A stretch of 64,000 nt of DNA from Batillaria attramentaria. Lineage: Eukaryota; Mollusca; Gastropoda; Batillariidae. The translations under genes and the position numbers were made by a program. Of the stretch, positions 42,927 to 62,369 are shown piece by piece. Position 1 is the first letter of the stretch. Every line of letters begins with the position of its first letter. Location of the stretch: assembly GCA_018292915.2 (NCBI GenBank), contig JACVVK020000190.1, forward strand, positions 244,501-308,500. Reading direction: 5' to 3'. A model generated the notes under the pieces. It worked only from the letters and a program-made list of their open reading frames with translations, was not told where the DNA came from and ran no database searches.

Positions 42927-43816
42927 GCTATACTGTGACCCAAGTGCTATACTGTGACCCACGTGCTATACTGTGACCCAAGTGCTATACTGTGACCCAA
43001 CTGTGCTATACTGTGACCCAAGTGCTATACTGTGACCCACGTGCTATACTGTGACCCAAGTGCTATACTGTGACCCAAGTGCTATACTGTGACCCAAGTG
43101 CTATACTATGACCCAAGTGCTATACTGTGACCCAAGTGCTATACTGTGACCCAAGTGCTATACTGTGACCCAAGTGCTATACTGTGACCCAAGTGCTATA
43201 CTGTGACCCAAGTGCTATACTGTGACCCGAGTGCTATACTGTGACCCGAGTGCTATACTGTGACCCAAGTGCTATACTATGACCCAAGTGCTATACTATG
43301 ACCCAAGTGCTATACTGTGACCCACGTGCTATACTGTGACCCAAGTGCTGTACTGTGACCCAAGTGCTGTACTGTGACCCAAGTGCTATACTGTGACCCA
43401 AGTGCTATACTGTGACCCAAGTGCTATACTGTGACCCAAGTGCTATACTGTGACCCAAGTGCTATACTGTGACCCAAGTGCTATACTGTGACCCAAGTGC
43501 TATACTGTGACCCAAGTGCTATACTGTGACCCACGTGCTATACTGTGACCCAAGTGCTATACTGTGACCCAAGTGCTATACTGTGACCCAAGTGCTATAC
43601 TGTGACCCAAGTGCTATACTGTGACCCAAGTGCTATACTGTGACCCAAGTGCTATACCACGTGCTATACTGTGACCCACGTGCTATACTGTGACCCAAGT
43701 GCTATACTGTGACCCAAGTGCTATACTGTGACCCGAGTGCTATACTGTGACCCACGTGCTATACTGTGACCCAAGTGCTATACTGTGACCCAAGTGCTAT
43801 ACTGTGACCCAAGTGA
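42927..43816. repeat. 19-bp satellite/minisatellite, about 46 units
   Basis: Unit TGCTATACTGTGACCCAAG, highly homogeneous. Variant units carry C or G in the AAGTG step (CACGTG or CGAGTG), T>A or C>T changes, and one deletion near 43655. 19 is not a multiple of 3 and the array is not coding. Confidence 0.97.
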
Positions 43817-43973
43817 CAGATTCTGATGCACGGGTGAAGCGCATTTGATGAAAAGTGTTCACAGCGTTGTTGTATATACCTGTCGTACGCATTGAGACTT
43901 TAAACCAACTCGCTGAAGGGCTTTTGACTTTGAGATGATATGAGCAGTCATATTGTCCAGAAGTACTTTTCAC

Positions 43974-44169
<196 letters not shown>

Positions 44170-44496
44170 CTTGCTTGTTTGCTTGCTTGCTTGCTTGTGT
44201 GTCTGTGCCTGCGTCTGCATAAAAGACAGACAGACACAGAGACAGACAGACAGACAGACAAACGAAACCACCGATTATACAACAACAAAAACAGAAGAGC
44301 TAATTCTTACATTTTTGCCATCCATCATGATTTTATTTGAGTTCCTCGCCCTCTCTCTCCTACCAGTGTCAGCTGCTACTGTTAGTAATAGTTATCTTCA
44401 TGACAAGCTTTGACACAATTTTTTTTTTTTTTTTTATGAGAGGGTCTAAACGTGCGGTTCACCTGAACCTTCATTACCTACACACAATGTAACATT

Positions 44497-45030
44497 TTGT
44501 TTATGAGTGGGCCGGGCTGTGGAGAAAGGGAGAGAATAAGGTTGGGGGTGGGGGGTGGGGGCAAGGGAGCGGGGGGAGGGTGGGGGGGCTTATGTTTGCT
44601 CGTTTTGTTTTGTTTCATTTCAATATTTACTGGCGCCGTTCATGACAGGTTGGTTGGTTTTTGTGTTGTTTGTTTGTGTTGTTTGTTTGTGTTGTTTGAT
44701 TGTTGGTTGGTTGGTTTATTAGTTTGTTTGTTGGTTTGTTTGTTTGCATGTTTGTTTGTTGTTTGTTTGTTTGTTTGTTGCTTGGTTGGTTGGTTGGTTC
44801 GTTTTTTGTGTTGTTTGTTTGTGTTGTTTGATTGTTTGTTGGTTTGTTTGTTCGGCTGGTGAATTGGTTGGATATAGCGGTTTGGTGTGTTTTTCTGATC
44901 TGTTCTGTTTGATTATCTACTTGTCTGTTTGCATTTTCTTGTTTAGTTCGCAGTTGGTTGAAAAGGTAGGCAAGTTGTTTGCATGGTTTGTCCGTTTTGG
45001 GTTGTTGAACTTTTCATACTCTCCCTAAAC
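44497..45030. repeat. G-rich then GTTT/GGTT-rich low-complexity region
   Basis: Degenerate (GTTT)n/(GGTT)n; the hydrophobic Leu/Val/Cys frames are artefacts of this composition. Confidence 0.7.
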
Positions 45031-45434
45031 TGAAATACGAGCCGCTAGACCAGCCAGAGCGCCCAGGAATCATTTTTTCATTTTCCAGGTCGCTTACTGC
45101 ATCATAAAGTTATAAACCCTCGCCCACATCAGATCCAGCGACTGCACATCTAATCTGCATTCCTGTCGGACTGTCCGGATGAGTCGGCACAATTATATCG
45201 TTGCCGTTGTCCGCGCGGCCCCTCCTTAAAATCTACGATAGCAGCGCGAAGATTTACTGGAGGCTTTGGGGAATGTTCGCATTATCATCTATCAGCCATC
45301 ACAGTGGTATGTGAGGGGCAAGCGTTCCAAAAGCTTGTGCGGTCAGTTGTGGGCGCTACAGTCTTGACTGACAGCGAATCATGGACGCTTGTCCCTGTTG
45401 AGTTACTGCATAACTCACAGGTCAGCTTATAGTC

Positions 45435-45438
<4 letters not shown>

Positions 45439-45493
<55 letters not shown>
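45439..45493. repeat. (AT)n microsatellite
   Basis: About 27 AT units. Confidence 0.95.
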
Positions 45494-45496
<3 letters not shown>

Positions 45497-45504
45497 GAGG
45501 GTGG

Positions 45505-46060
45505 AACCGGTACGATTTCTCAAACCGGTTTTTAACCGGTTTTTCCAATAGAAAACCGAGGTTTAAAACCGGTTAACCGGCTATGTATACGTCATCTATT
45601 GTTTCCCCAAGAGATGGAAGGGGGGAAGGGAGGCGGGTCTCCTAGTACTCCGGCTTCCTGTACCCTTGCGTTGGAAATGTTCAACCAACAAGGATGGGTG
45701 TTTGGAAGTTTAACGTCCTTTTCCACCACATACGGACGATATCAAAGACGAGGCAACGACGAAAACGCCAGCACAAATATTTGGCCCTAGCCGGGATTCG
45801 AACTCACGACCCGAACAACGCTCTACCATTCGGCCACCCCGGTATCCCTGTTCAGCCAACAACAACAACAACAACAACAACATGATGATGATGATGATGA
45901 TAAGGAGGAGGGGGAGGAGGAGGTTGTCTTGTAACGGGCTGAAAAACGACGAGTGATGTCCCTTAGAAAAACCGCGGTTTTCCGGTTTTTTAAGGCCAAA
46001 CCGGTTTACCGAACCGTGAGAAAGTCAGACCGATTTTAACCGGAAAACCGGTAAAACCGA
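45505..46060. repeat. AACCGGTT-rich sequence split by a SINE
   Basis: Multiple 'aaccggtt/aaaccggt' motifs at 45505-45585 and 45960-46060 flank a SINE C copy and a (CAA)n(GAT)n tract. They probably formed one inverted-repeat-like unit before insertion. Confidence 0.5.
45692..45848 (-). mobile_element. tRNA-derived SINE, family C
   Basis: Same antisense order as 28742-28916. A 14-bp TSD with one mismatch (TGTTCAACCAACAA / TGTTCAGCCAACAA) lies at 45678-45691 and 45849-45862. Confidence 0.88.
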
Positions 46061-46198
46061 ACACCCCTAATATATAGGGGAAGTAAGTAAAGCTGAGAGC
46101 GCTCCCTAGATCTAGGAGATGTGTGCTTTGTATGCCAGTGGACAAGTCCGCCTTGCCCTATATTTCATATATATATATGACCCTTGGCTTTCCTTTTC

Positions 46199-46303
<105 letters not shown>

Positions 46304-46720
46304 AGTCAGCGTCAAAATAAAGTATCCACCTGTTTCAATCAAATCTTTTGGAAAACCAACACACGCCAACAGCAGAATGATACAAATATTTGGTGTTTTT
46401 AAGTCATTGGCCCATTTGTCTAAAGGGTGAAGAAAGTGTTTTTCTTGTGATGAGGAAACCACATAAGCCATACACGCTTGGGTGCACATGGTGTCAAAAT
46501 CAAAAGTCACAAGAAAACAAACACCATTTTCAGTCGAATTTGCACAGAGATTTTATGGTTTTATGGTTTTATTCTCACCAAAAATAACAGTAAGGATCAG
46601 AATTCACTCCTAGACAACATTATGTTATCCAAATCATCTTTATGACAGCGATTTGATGTCTAGTCACGCTTGAGTAAACAAAAGTCTAAATCGACACGGC
46701 CAGAGCTTTCAAACACAACT

Positions 46721-46753
<33 letters not shown>

Positions 46754-47369
46754 ATTTCTATGTGGATTTCTCCACTTTTTACATTTTTATGTGGATATGC
46801 GGTGCCAACAAGACTTTCTGAGTTAATATATATATATACTACTACTATACATTTGTTATACCGTTATGGGGCTTATAGCTTGTGAACATGAGTTCCTATT
46901 TTCGTTGAACTTAAGAAATGAAGAAAAAGACATGAGTTCCTATTTTCATTCACAATGTAAAATCATGAGATTCTGTGCATCTAAACTAATTTCTACCAAA
47001 ACAAATACATGTATAATACATATCAGTATCAAATACATATGTAATACACTATAATAACTTTTCACGTTCTTGTTCCGTTGCCCTGCACCCTCTCTGTTTG
47101 CCAGTCATCAACAACAAGAACATACAGCCAACACAGGGGACATTACTCGTCCGGCCGGTTACTCCCCCTGGCTCCTACGCCTATGGTAGTGTATTATTAT
47201 GTCTTCAGCAGCGAGATTGAGTGCTTTAAGAGGGAAAAGAGAAACAAACTTATTTTTAAAGAAATCACCGATGTACAGACTGCTTATATTTTTTTCTTAT
47301 TTAGTTTAAACAGTGCTGTTGTTGCTGCTGCTGCTGCTGCTGTTGGCGTTGTTGCTGCTCAGTGTCTTT

Positions 47370-48924
<1,555 letters not shown>

Positions 48925-49520
48925 TGATCACGAATGCATGTATATCGTGCGCCTTCGGCACCATGCCACAAATCTTCGAACCTAATTCACACAGTCAAGG
49001 CGAGGAGACAGGCATGTCACGAACAACCAACCAGTAGATAAATTGTGACTAACATACGTGACGCAGAGCTAAGAGAAGGACTATCATCTGTGATGTCACA
49101 AAATTAGGCCGAAAGGTCACAGCGGAGGAGTCCAGCGTGTCACACATTCGGCTGCTCAGGTCCTGAGAGTGTGCGTGAGTTTATGATGTCATACGCGGCT
49201 AAATTTAGACTTTGGTGGTGTAGTGAAGTGGACGATCCCATGTCATATGATACACATGCAGTACTGGACATTGTTTCGTACGCGAATACTGCGTTGTTCT
49301 TTGGCTGCTGTGACGTCACAGCTGTTCTGACCGATACTGACTTTTTTGGTTTTTTTTTAAGCATTATGCTTGGTTGATTTTCGTTGTCATTTTCCTTGTG
49401 TATAATCATTAATGGATTTTTATGCCAGGTCTAGATTATATAAACTGACATTTTATCCTAATTTTATCCCATACAGCCACCACAGCATAATTACCTAAGT
49501 ACTGAGTACCGTGACTGAAT

Positions 49521-49626
49521 AGAGCTGTTTCGCCTTGCGGATTGTGCTCTGGCGGACAAACAAGCCATGCGCCGTAGGAAAAGCACGCCGCTGTCCGACA
49601 CGCACGGCGCAAGGTGAAACAGCTCT
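49521..49626. repeat. Hairpin/MITE-like inverted repeat
   Basis: agagctgtttcgccttgcg (49521-49539) pairs with cgcaaggtgaaacagctct (49608-49626), one mismatch, 68-bp GC-rich loop. 'agtaccgtgactgaatag' and 'gactgaatagagtg..agtaccg' lie outside the arms. Confidence 0.65.
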
Positions 49627-49709
49627 GTAGACTGAATAGAGTGAAGAGTACCGAAATAAAAAGTGAACTGAGCCCGAAAAGAGAATCCACTGTTCTCTCT
49701 TTTGAACTG

Positions 49710-50075
<366 letters not shown>

Positions 50076-50097
50076 GAGTAATCTACAACAATGTGAG

Positions 50098-51130
50098 GAA
50101 TCAACACTATCGCTCTCTTTTTTTTTGTTAGCAGTTCCACACTATCACGCTCATTTTATTCTAACCAACAGTTTCACATTCACATTCTCATTTTTTGTTA
50201 GCAGTTCCACACTATCACGCTCATTTTATTCTAACCAACAGTTTCACATTCACATTCTCATTTTTTGTTAGCAGTTCCACACTATCACGCTCATTTTATT
50301 CTAACCAACAGTTTCTCATTCTCATTCTCATTCTCATTTTGAATCACACGCAGTTTCACACAACCTGAGTGAACAGTTTTACACTATCACTCTCAGCAAC
50401 TTTTCACCAGACGTTTCTCACTACCGTTCTCAAATCAACAGTTTCACACTATCACACTCATTTTTTTTTAATCGACAGTTTCACTCTACCATTCTATTAA
50501 TAAATCAGTAGTTTCACACAGCCTGAATGAACTGTTTTGCACTATCACTCTCGGCAAATTTTCATCAGACGTTTCACACTACCGTTCTCAAATCAACAGT
50601 TTCACACTACCACACTCATTTTTTTTTTAATAAACATTTTCTTACTATCATTCTCATTTAATCAACAGTTTCTCACGGCCTGGATGAACAGTCTTACACT
50701 CTCACCAGTAACAGTTTCACACTATCACACTCATTATTTTTAATCAACAGTTTCTTACTATCATTCTCATTTAAAATCAACAATTTCTCACGGCCTGAAT
50801 GAACAGTTTTACACTCTCACCAGTAACAATTTCACACTATCACACTCATTTTTTTTTAATTAACAGTTTCTTACTATCATTCTCATTTTAAATCAACAGT
50901 TTCTCACAGCCTGAACGAACAGTTTTACACTCTCACCAGTAACAGTTTCACACTACCATTCTCAAACAACAGTTTTACACTATCACTCTTAACAAGGATG
51001 AACAGTTGTGCACTGGCACTCTCAGTTTAACACTACCATTCTCAGTTTACAACAATATTTTCACACTTTCATTCTCACGTTAAATCGACAATTTACACCA
51101 TCATTCTCATACGAAATCAACAGTTTTACA
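50098..51130. repeat. Degenerate minisatellite 'caacagtttcacactatca'
   Basis: Three near-perfect ~66-bp units at about 50137-50320 (gcagttccacactatcacgc ..., aaccaacagtttcacattca) pass into many degenerate 25-60-bp units. No reading frame is conserved. Confidence 0.88.
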
Positions 51131-51800
51131 ATTCATAGTCTTGCGATTTCGTCCACACGCCAACCTTTTTGCATTGTTGTCATTGAACAGACCTGCCCCA
51201 CTCTCCCAATGTGTGGTTAGGGATGGGAATATCAAAATGGGAAACAACCTCATTCTACCAACCGTCGCGAGTTGTTGCCCATCTGCTCTGGTTACGTCAG
51301 TACGTGTCGGTGAGTGAGTTTCCAACAGTACAGGTTTCATTGGATTGATTAGCTAGCTCACCTGAACGAAACGTTCACACACGAAAATATTTTTATCCGG
51401 TGCTACTGAGTGAAACTCTCTGGCGGCTTATGTACAGCTGCCGCCCGGTATGTGAAGGCACAATTTCTGGAGGTAATCTTTTGGATAACGGAGATAACTT
51501 TGGCAGTCTTCCTCAGTCTTACCCCCCCTTACACGCACGCAATCGAATCAAGCATACCGTCTGTCATTTTTTTTTTTTTTTAACGAAGAGGTTTGATAGG
51601 TTTAGAAACTGGGGTGTAGGCCTATACTTGTCTTCTTTTTAAAAATTCAAACCAAAAAAGAGGCAAGAGTGGCTTCCCTTATAACGTTGTTCCTTCAAGA
51701 TCAAGCTGTTGAATATGAAACAGATGGCTGCCAGTAGCTGTGAGCTGCCTGAAAAAAAGTCTTGGTGTTAAAGGCGATCTCATCCGTCTTCTTGTGAATA

Positions 51801-52142
51801 GTGACGAAAACAAAATTTAAACAAGAAAATCGAGGAACGAAAGACGATGGAAAGGATGACACAGCACGGAGTCTGTCAGCGAACGTTGGCAGGATGAGTC
51901 GTCTTGACATGGCCAATGGAAAGTGCCGTTTCCACCTTCAGCCATCACAGATCAAAGAGCTTGAAGGAGAAGTGTTTGTTTCCGTCGATGTAGCTCTGTT
52001 AGTGGGAAAGGTACTGCTCACAGTCGGGTCATGCTGTCCTGAAACGATATAATGGAATCCGCTGTTTATTTTTAGGCTCTGTACCTGAGAAAATGCAATC
52101 TTGAGAAATGTGAACCTATAAGACAAATATCTGTTGAAACAC
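51801..52142 (+). CDS. Candidate two-exon start of an unrecognised plus-strand gene
   Basis: Frame open from ATG 51801 (a second, MSRLDMANGK..., at 51894) to a donor after 52010 (GGAAAG/gtactg). Exon 2 runs from 52076 (acceptor tttatttttag) to a possible donor after 52142 and continues the frame: ALYLRKCNLEKCEPIRQISV. The intron would be only 65 bp, far shorter than in the other genes here. A SINE C begins 20 nt after the putative donor. No family is recognised. It could join plus-strand exons at 60.2-61.7 kb (phases allow it) or be a chance frame. Confidence 0.3.
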
Positions 52143-52162
52143 GTATTCTGCTGGTGCTAAAT

Positions 52163-52349
52163 GGGAAGCCGGGGTGGCCGAATGGTAGAGCGTTGGACTC
52201 CTAATGCTCGGGTCGTGAGTTCGTATCCCGGCGGGGGCCAAATATTTGTGCTGGCTTTTTCATCGTTGCCCTGTCTTTGATATCACCCGTATGTGGTGGA
52301 AGAAGGACGTTAAACCCCCAAACACCCCCCCCCCACACACACACACACC
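52163..52349 (+). mobile_element. tRNA-derived SINE, family C (full length)
   Basis: Head GGGAAGCCGGGGTGGCCGAA, B box GAGTTCGTATCCC, GGGGCCAAATATTTGTGCTG body, C-rich/CA end. A 12-bp TSD, CTGGTGCTAAAT, lies at 52151-52162 and 52350-52361. Confidence 0.93.
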
Positions 52350-52644
52350 CTGGTGCTAAATTGCTGTGACTGTGACTCTAAAACGAACATCAACTTGTCC
52401 TTCAGACATCACAGAGATCAAAATCACAGACGACAACATCATCAACACCCACAAACAACAGCAATAAAGACAACACCAAGAATTCACCAACATCACAACC
52501 ACAACAACAGCAACAGCAACATTATCCCTACCATCATCACCAACAACCAAAAAAAAAAACGGACAACACACCAACTTTTACCCCTCACCCGTTCATAATG
52601 ATAATAATGACAAAACTTATATAGCGTTATTATATAAACAATAG

Positions 52645-52650
52645 TTTATT
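52645..52650 (-). terminator. Candidate poly(A) signal for the Hv gene
   Basis: AATAAA on the minus strand, 114 nt after the stop. It lies in a LINE-tail-like stretch ('tatatagcgtt', (ATT)n), so it may have been supplied by a repeat. Confidence 0.4.
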
Positions 52651-52763
52651 TTAAGCGCTTTAAAATAAAATAACAAGTGAAAAGGAAGAAGTATATACAC
52701 AAATATTCAGAGCCATAAGGTCAGAGCCCAGTCGCAACGACACCCACATACACACTTGCACTG

Positions 52764-59349
<6,586 letters not shown>

Positions 59350-59639
59350 CTGTGGACAGAAAAAAAAAAAACCACCGTCAGTGTTAGCTTTTGGAATGGT
59401 TCGATACTTAAACGATAGTTGTTTCTAACGCCGCATCCGAGGCTCTACGGTTATTTGCCAGGTAGAAGGATGTTTCATTTGGCCATTGGGACCGTTTTCG
59501 TGACTTTGTGGCTTCTGATATTAGAGAAATACGATTTTCTTTGAGCCTTCGGTCCATTCCTGACCAGACTGGGATACGGCTATTTGAATTTGAAACTGAT
59601 TTGAATCTTGATATCAGAATTGGCATTTGCATGGTATTT

Positions 59640-59860
59640 AATGACTTAACTGTAGTCCCATTACCGTAGGTATTGGTATTGGTACATGTCTTGGTCTGGT
59701 ACTGGTACTAGTACTGGTTCTGGTACGGAAATTGGCATCGTGATTGGTACCGTATAAATACTGATTTCACTTTAAGCCCATTATTGGTATTGACAGTCTG
59801 GTATTGGTACTGCTAATCATATCAGAATTGGTACAGTAGTAGTATTTCTATAACCCCAGT
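59640..59860. repeat. Degenerate GGTATTGGTACT minisatellite
   Basis: Repeated 'ttggtattggtac', 'ggtactggtactagtactgg'. Intronic or upstream of the Hv gene. Confidence 0.75.
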
Positions 59861-59904
59861 ACCGCAGGAAAGGAAAGAGATGTGCCCCCCATACAAAATG
59901 ATTT

Positions 59905-59967
59905 CAGAGAAACGAACCCGTGTCGTCGACTTGAAACCGCCACGCGCCTTTACCACTGAGCTACGGT
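59905..59967 (-). other. Degraded tRNA-like sequence (SINE head remnant)
   Basis: On the minus strand: A-box-like TAGCTCAGTGGTAAAGGCGC and B-box-like GGGTTCG. Arms do not pair well, so not a functional tRNA. Confidence 0.4.
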
Positions 59968-60234
59968 GAAAAAAAAAATTACCAAACATAATTTATGTCC
60001 TTTTTATTTTTATTTTTATTTTTTTTGCGTTTTTCATGCCTATAAGCTACCGTCAAATCGCTAGACTATGTCATTATTCTTCGAGTTGCAGGAAATTATT
60101 TACACAAAATGACAAAAATAGATCCTTTATTTTTAAAAAAATTCTCGCATTTTTTTTTCGTTTTTACATAAGCCACTGTCAAATCGCTGAGATCTATTAC
60201 TCTCTTACCTATATCATTATTCTCCGCGTTGCAG

Positions 60235-61680
60235 GAAAAGATTCATCATACTTAATGCCAGCCATCATCAAAACATGTAACAACACACAGGATGTTCCGA
60301 AGACTGACAGCAAGGCATTGAAAGTCGTTCCTTGTCGGTACAAGCCCTCGGCTGACCCTCCTTCAACCTGTCCGTCATCTCAGGTAGAATTATGCGCTAT
60401 GATGACAGCTTCTATGTATATTCTTCATTCGGTCTTGTCAGTAGGGAGGTATGTTGGCTTCTAAATGTTTCCTTTTTGAGCGAAGACGGCACGTGTTTTC
60501 AGCGGGCACTGTCGAAATTAGGCACTGAAATTTCCCTATTAGTGTCTTTCGGGGTGTCCTTAAAAGTGACGTTTAAGGTTCTGGAGGGAAATATTTTAGT
60601 CTGGAAGGTTCGTTGACCGGCAGATGACAAGCCCCTAACCCCCCCCCCCCCCACCTCCCCCCGCCCTATCGCCCCTCCCCCTCGCACACATCCACCTTCC
60701 ACCTCCATCCCCTCGCGACAAAAAACTACTTCTGGTGATGTCAGCCATTGTTTTATAACCGCCTGAAACAGCAGAGTTCCTTCCAGCACGTAGATGTCAC
60801 GTGCTCTGTGCGTGAAATATACATAATCTAGACAGTAAGTCACCAAAGTTCAAGCGTGGGTGAACGCACGGGAAAGCTTTCGGAGTGCATATGACGTGGC
60901 AAAGGCACATACTCCGTGAACTCGGGTGTGAGCGCTTCACGAGCGGTGTAGGCAAATTCATGTGACAGACGGTAGACGGTTTACAAATTTAAAAGTTTGG
61001 GAAGACAGCTTCAGTTTCTTCTTGGCAGGCTGGAGAACTGTGAATAGAGATAGTGGTGGCCGCTTCTTTTCGCTTCGCTACTTGTTTTGTTGTCGTTACT
61101 GCTGTCGAGTCTGTTTTTGTCGTCCTTTTCCGTTTCTTCAGCAAGCAACAAGAATGTTTTGACGTGTTTCACGTGTGCTGTGCAAGTGAGGACATATTTC
61201 AATGCTCGCTGCTCGGGAAAAACGTTTGTTTGTTTGTTTGTTTGTTTTTGTTTTTGTTTTTTGGTTTGAACATGGTAAAAACTTTATTCAGCAATGAGCA
61301 AATCAGTCTTGATGCACTGATGAAACATTCACTGGGCATGGACCAAACACATGCATTCCACAGATAACACGGATAAAACCTTTAATATTGTACGCCAAAA
61401 TATTGGTAGTGTAAACTCGTTTGTTTGTTTGTTTGTTTGTTTGTTTGTTTGTTTGTTTGTTTGGTGCATGTTTAGTGGAAGCGAATGATGCATGCAAATC
61501 AACACGTTATAGGTGTAATTTTGGGTTTTTTTTTCCCCTCGACAGGTTGAATTTGAAGATTTATTTGTCAGGCTGACGGACATGCCGCATTTGATCATTG
61601 ATGGACTGAAAGACAGATTACACAAACAGGCTCAATTTAAAAAAAAAAAAAAAAAAAGAGAAAACACAGCTTTACTTTGA
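60235..61680 (+). CDS. Candidate multi-exon plus-strand gene, unrecognised (3' part)
   Basis: Exons with good sites: 60235-60383 (KDSSYLMPAIIKTCNNTQDV..., ends PSSQ/gtagaa), 60503-60607 (RALSKLGTEISLLVSFGVSL, KVTFKVLEGNILVWK), 61142-61185 (SNKNVLTCFTCAVQ), 61546-61680 (VEFEDLFVRLTDMPHLIIDG, LKDRLHKQ..., A-rich run, stop TGA 61678). Junctions 1-2 and 3-4 keep phase; 2-3 does not, so an exon or an alternative donor is missing. AATAAA follows at 61732. The last two exons read like a structured domain, but I recognise no family. The gene lies antisense to the Hv gene, possibly nested in its first intron. Confidence 0.42.
61420..61462. repeat. (GTTT)n microsatellite
   Basis: About 10 units. A shorter tract lies at 61225-61260. 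Confidence 0.9.
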
Positions 61681-61731
61681 TCTAGAAAATGGGTTTAACC
61701 GCCATGAATTTTGACAATTTTGTCCATGTAC

Positions 61732-61737
61732 AATAAA
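61732..61737 (+). terminator. Candidate poly(A) signal of the plus-strand gene
   Basis: AATAAA, 52 nt after the TGA at 61678-61680. Confidence 0.45.
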
Positions 61738-61762
61738 GTCGTTTAACTCTGGGCTTTTGAAG

Positions 61763-62148
61763 CGCTTCGGTGGTCCAGTGGTTAAGAGACTTGCCACCAA
61801 TGCGAGAGGTCAGGGGTTCGAGTCCCACTCGGGGTAAAGAATTGTTCCTTCTCGTATGTGGCACCGTTCATTCGGGCCGATCGCCGGGGGTTCTCTCCGG
61901 GTACTCCGGCTTCCTCCCCCTCTGCTTTGGAAATGTTCAGCCCACCAAATTTGAAAAATAAATGCAATTCTAAATTCCGAAATTTAAATAGCTGAGCTGA
62001 CCCTTCGCACCACGTGACTGTAATGTGTTTATGTCCAGCGTGTGAGAGAATGTGTGTGTGATACACGTGAGCGTGCGTGCTGGGTTTGAGCCGATTCACG
62101 AAAATGGGTAAAGCGCGTATACAATACTCATTATTATTATTATTATTC
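61763..62148 (+). mobile_element. tRNA-derived SINE, family B (full length)
   Basis: Head TTCGGTGGTCCAGTGGTTAA, B box GGTTCGAGTCCCACTCGGGG, full body, (ATT)n tail. The best-preserved copy of the family. Confidence 0.92.
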
Positions 62149-62191
62149 CCCGTTTTCGGGATAACGGTAGAAGTTTTAAACTCCCTCTGAA

Positions 62192-62366
62192 ACCGGGGAG
62201 CCGGGGTGGTCGAATGGTAGAGCGTTGGACTTCTAATGCTCGGGTCGTGAGTTCGATCCCGGCTGAGGCCAAATATTTGTGCTGGCTTTTTGATCGTTGC
62301 CCCGTCTTTGATATCACCCTATGTGGTGGAAAAGGACGTTAAACCCCCAAACACCCACCCACCCAC
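62192..62366 (+). mobile_element. tRNA-derived SINE, family C (full length)
   Basis: Head GAGCCGGGGTGGTCGAATGG, B box GAGTTCGATCCC, body to AAACACCCACCC. TSD CCCTCTGAA at 62183-62191 and 62367-62375. Confidence 0.92.
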
Positions 62367-62369
62367 CCC

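Noticed and set aside
42927..43816. CRISPR-like regular array
   Set aside because: Units are contiguous 19-mers with no unique spacers, in a eukaryotic context. It is a satellite.
44497..45028. Hydrophobic Cys/Leu/Phe/Val frames that mimic membrane proteins
   Set aside because: Arise from (GTTT)n and (GGTT)n low-complexity sequence.
60770..60835. Exon-like plus segment QSSFQHVDVTCSVREIY between two candidate exons
   Set aside because: The frame that continues from 60607 meets TAG just before the only good donor (gtaagt), so it does not join cleanly.
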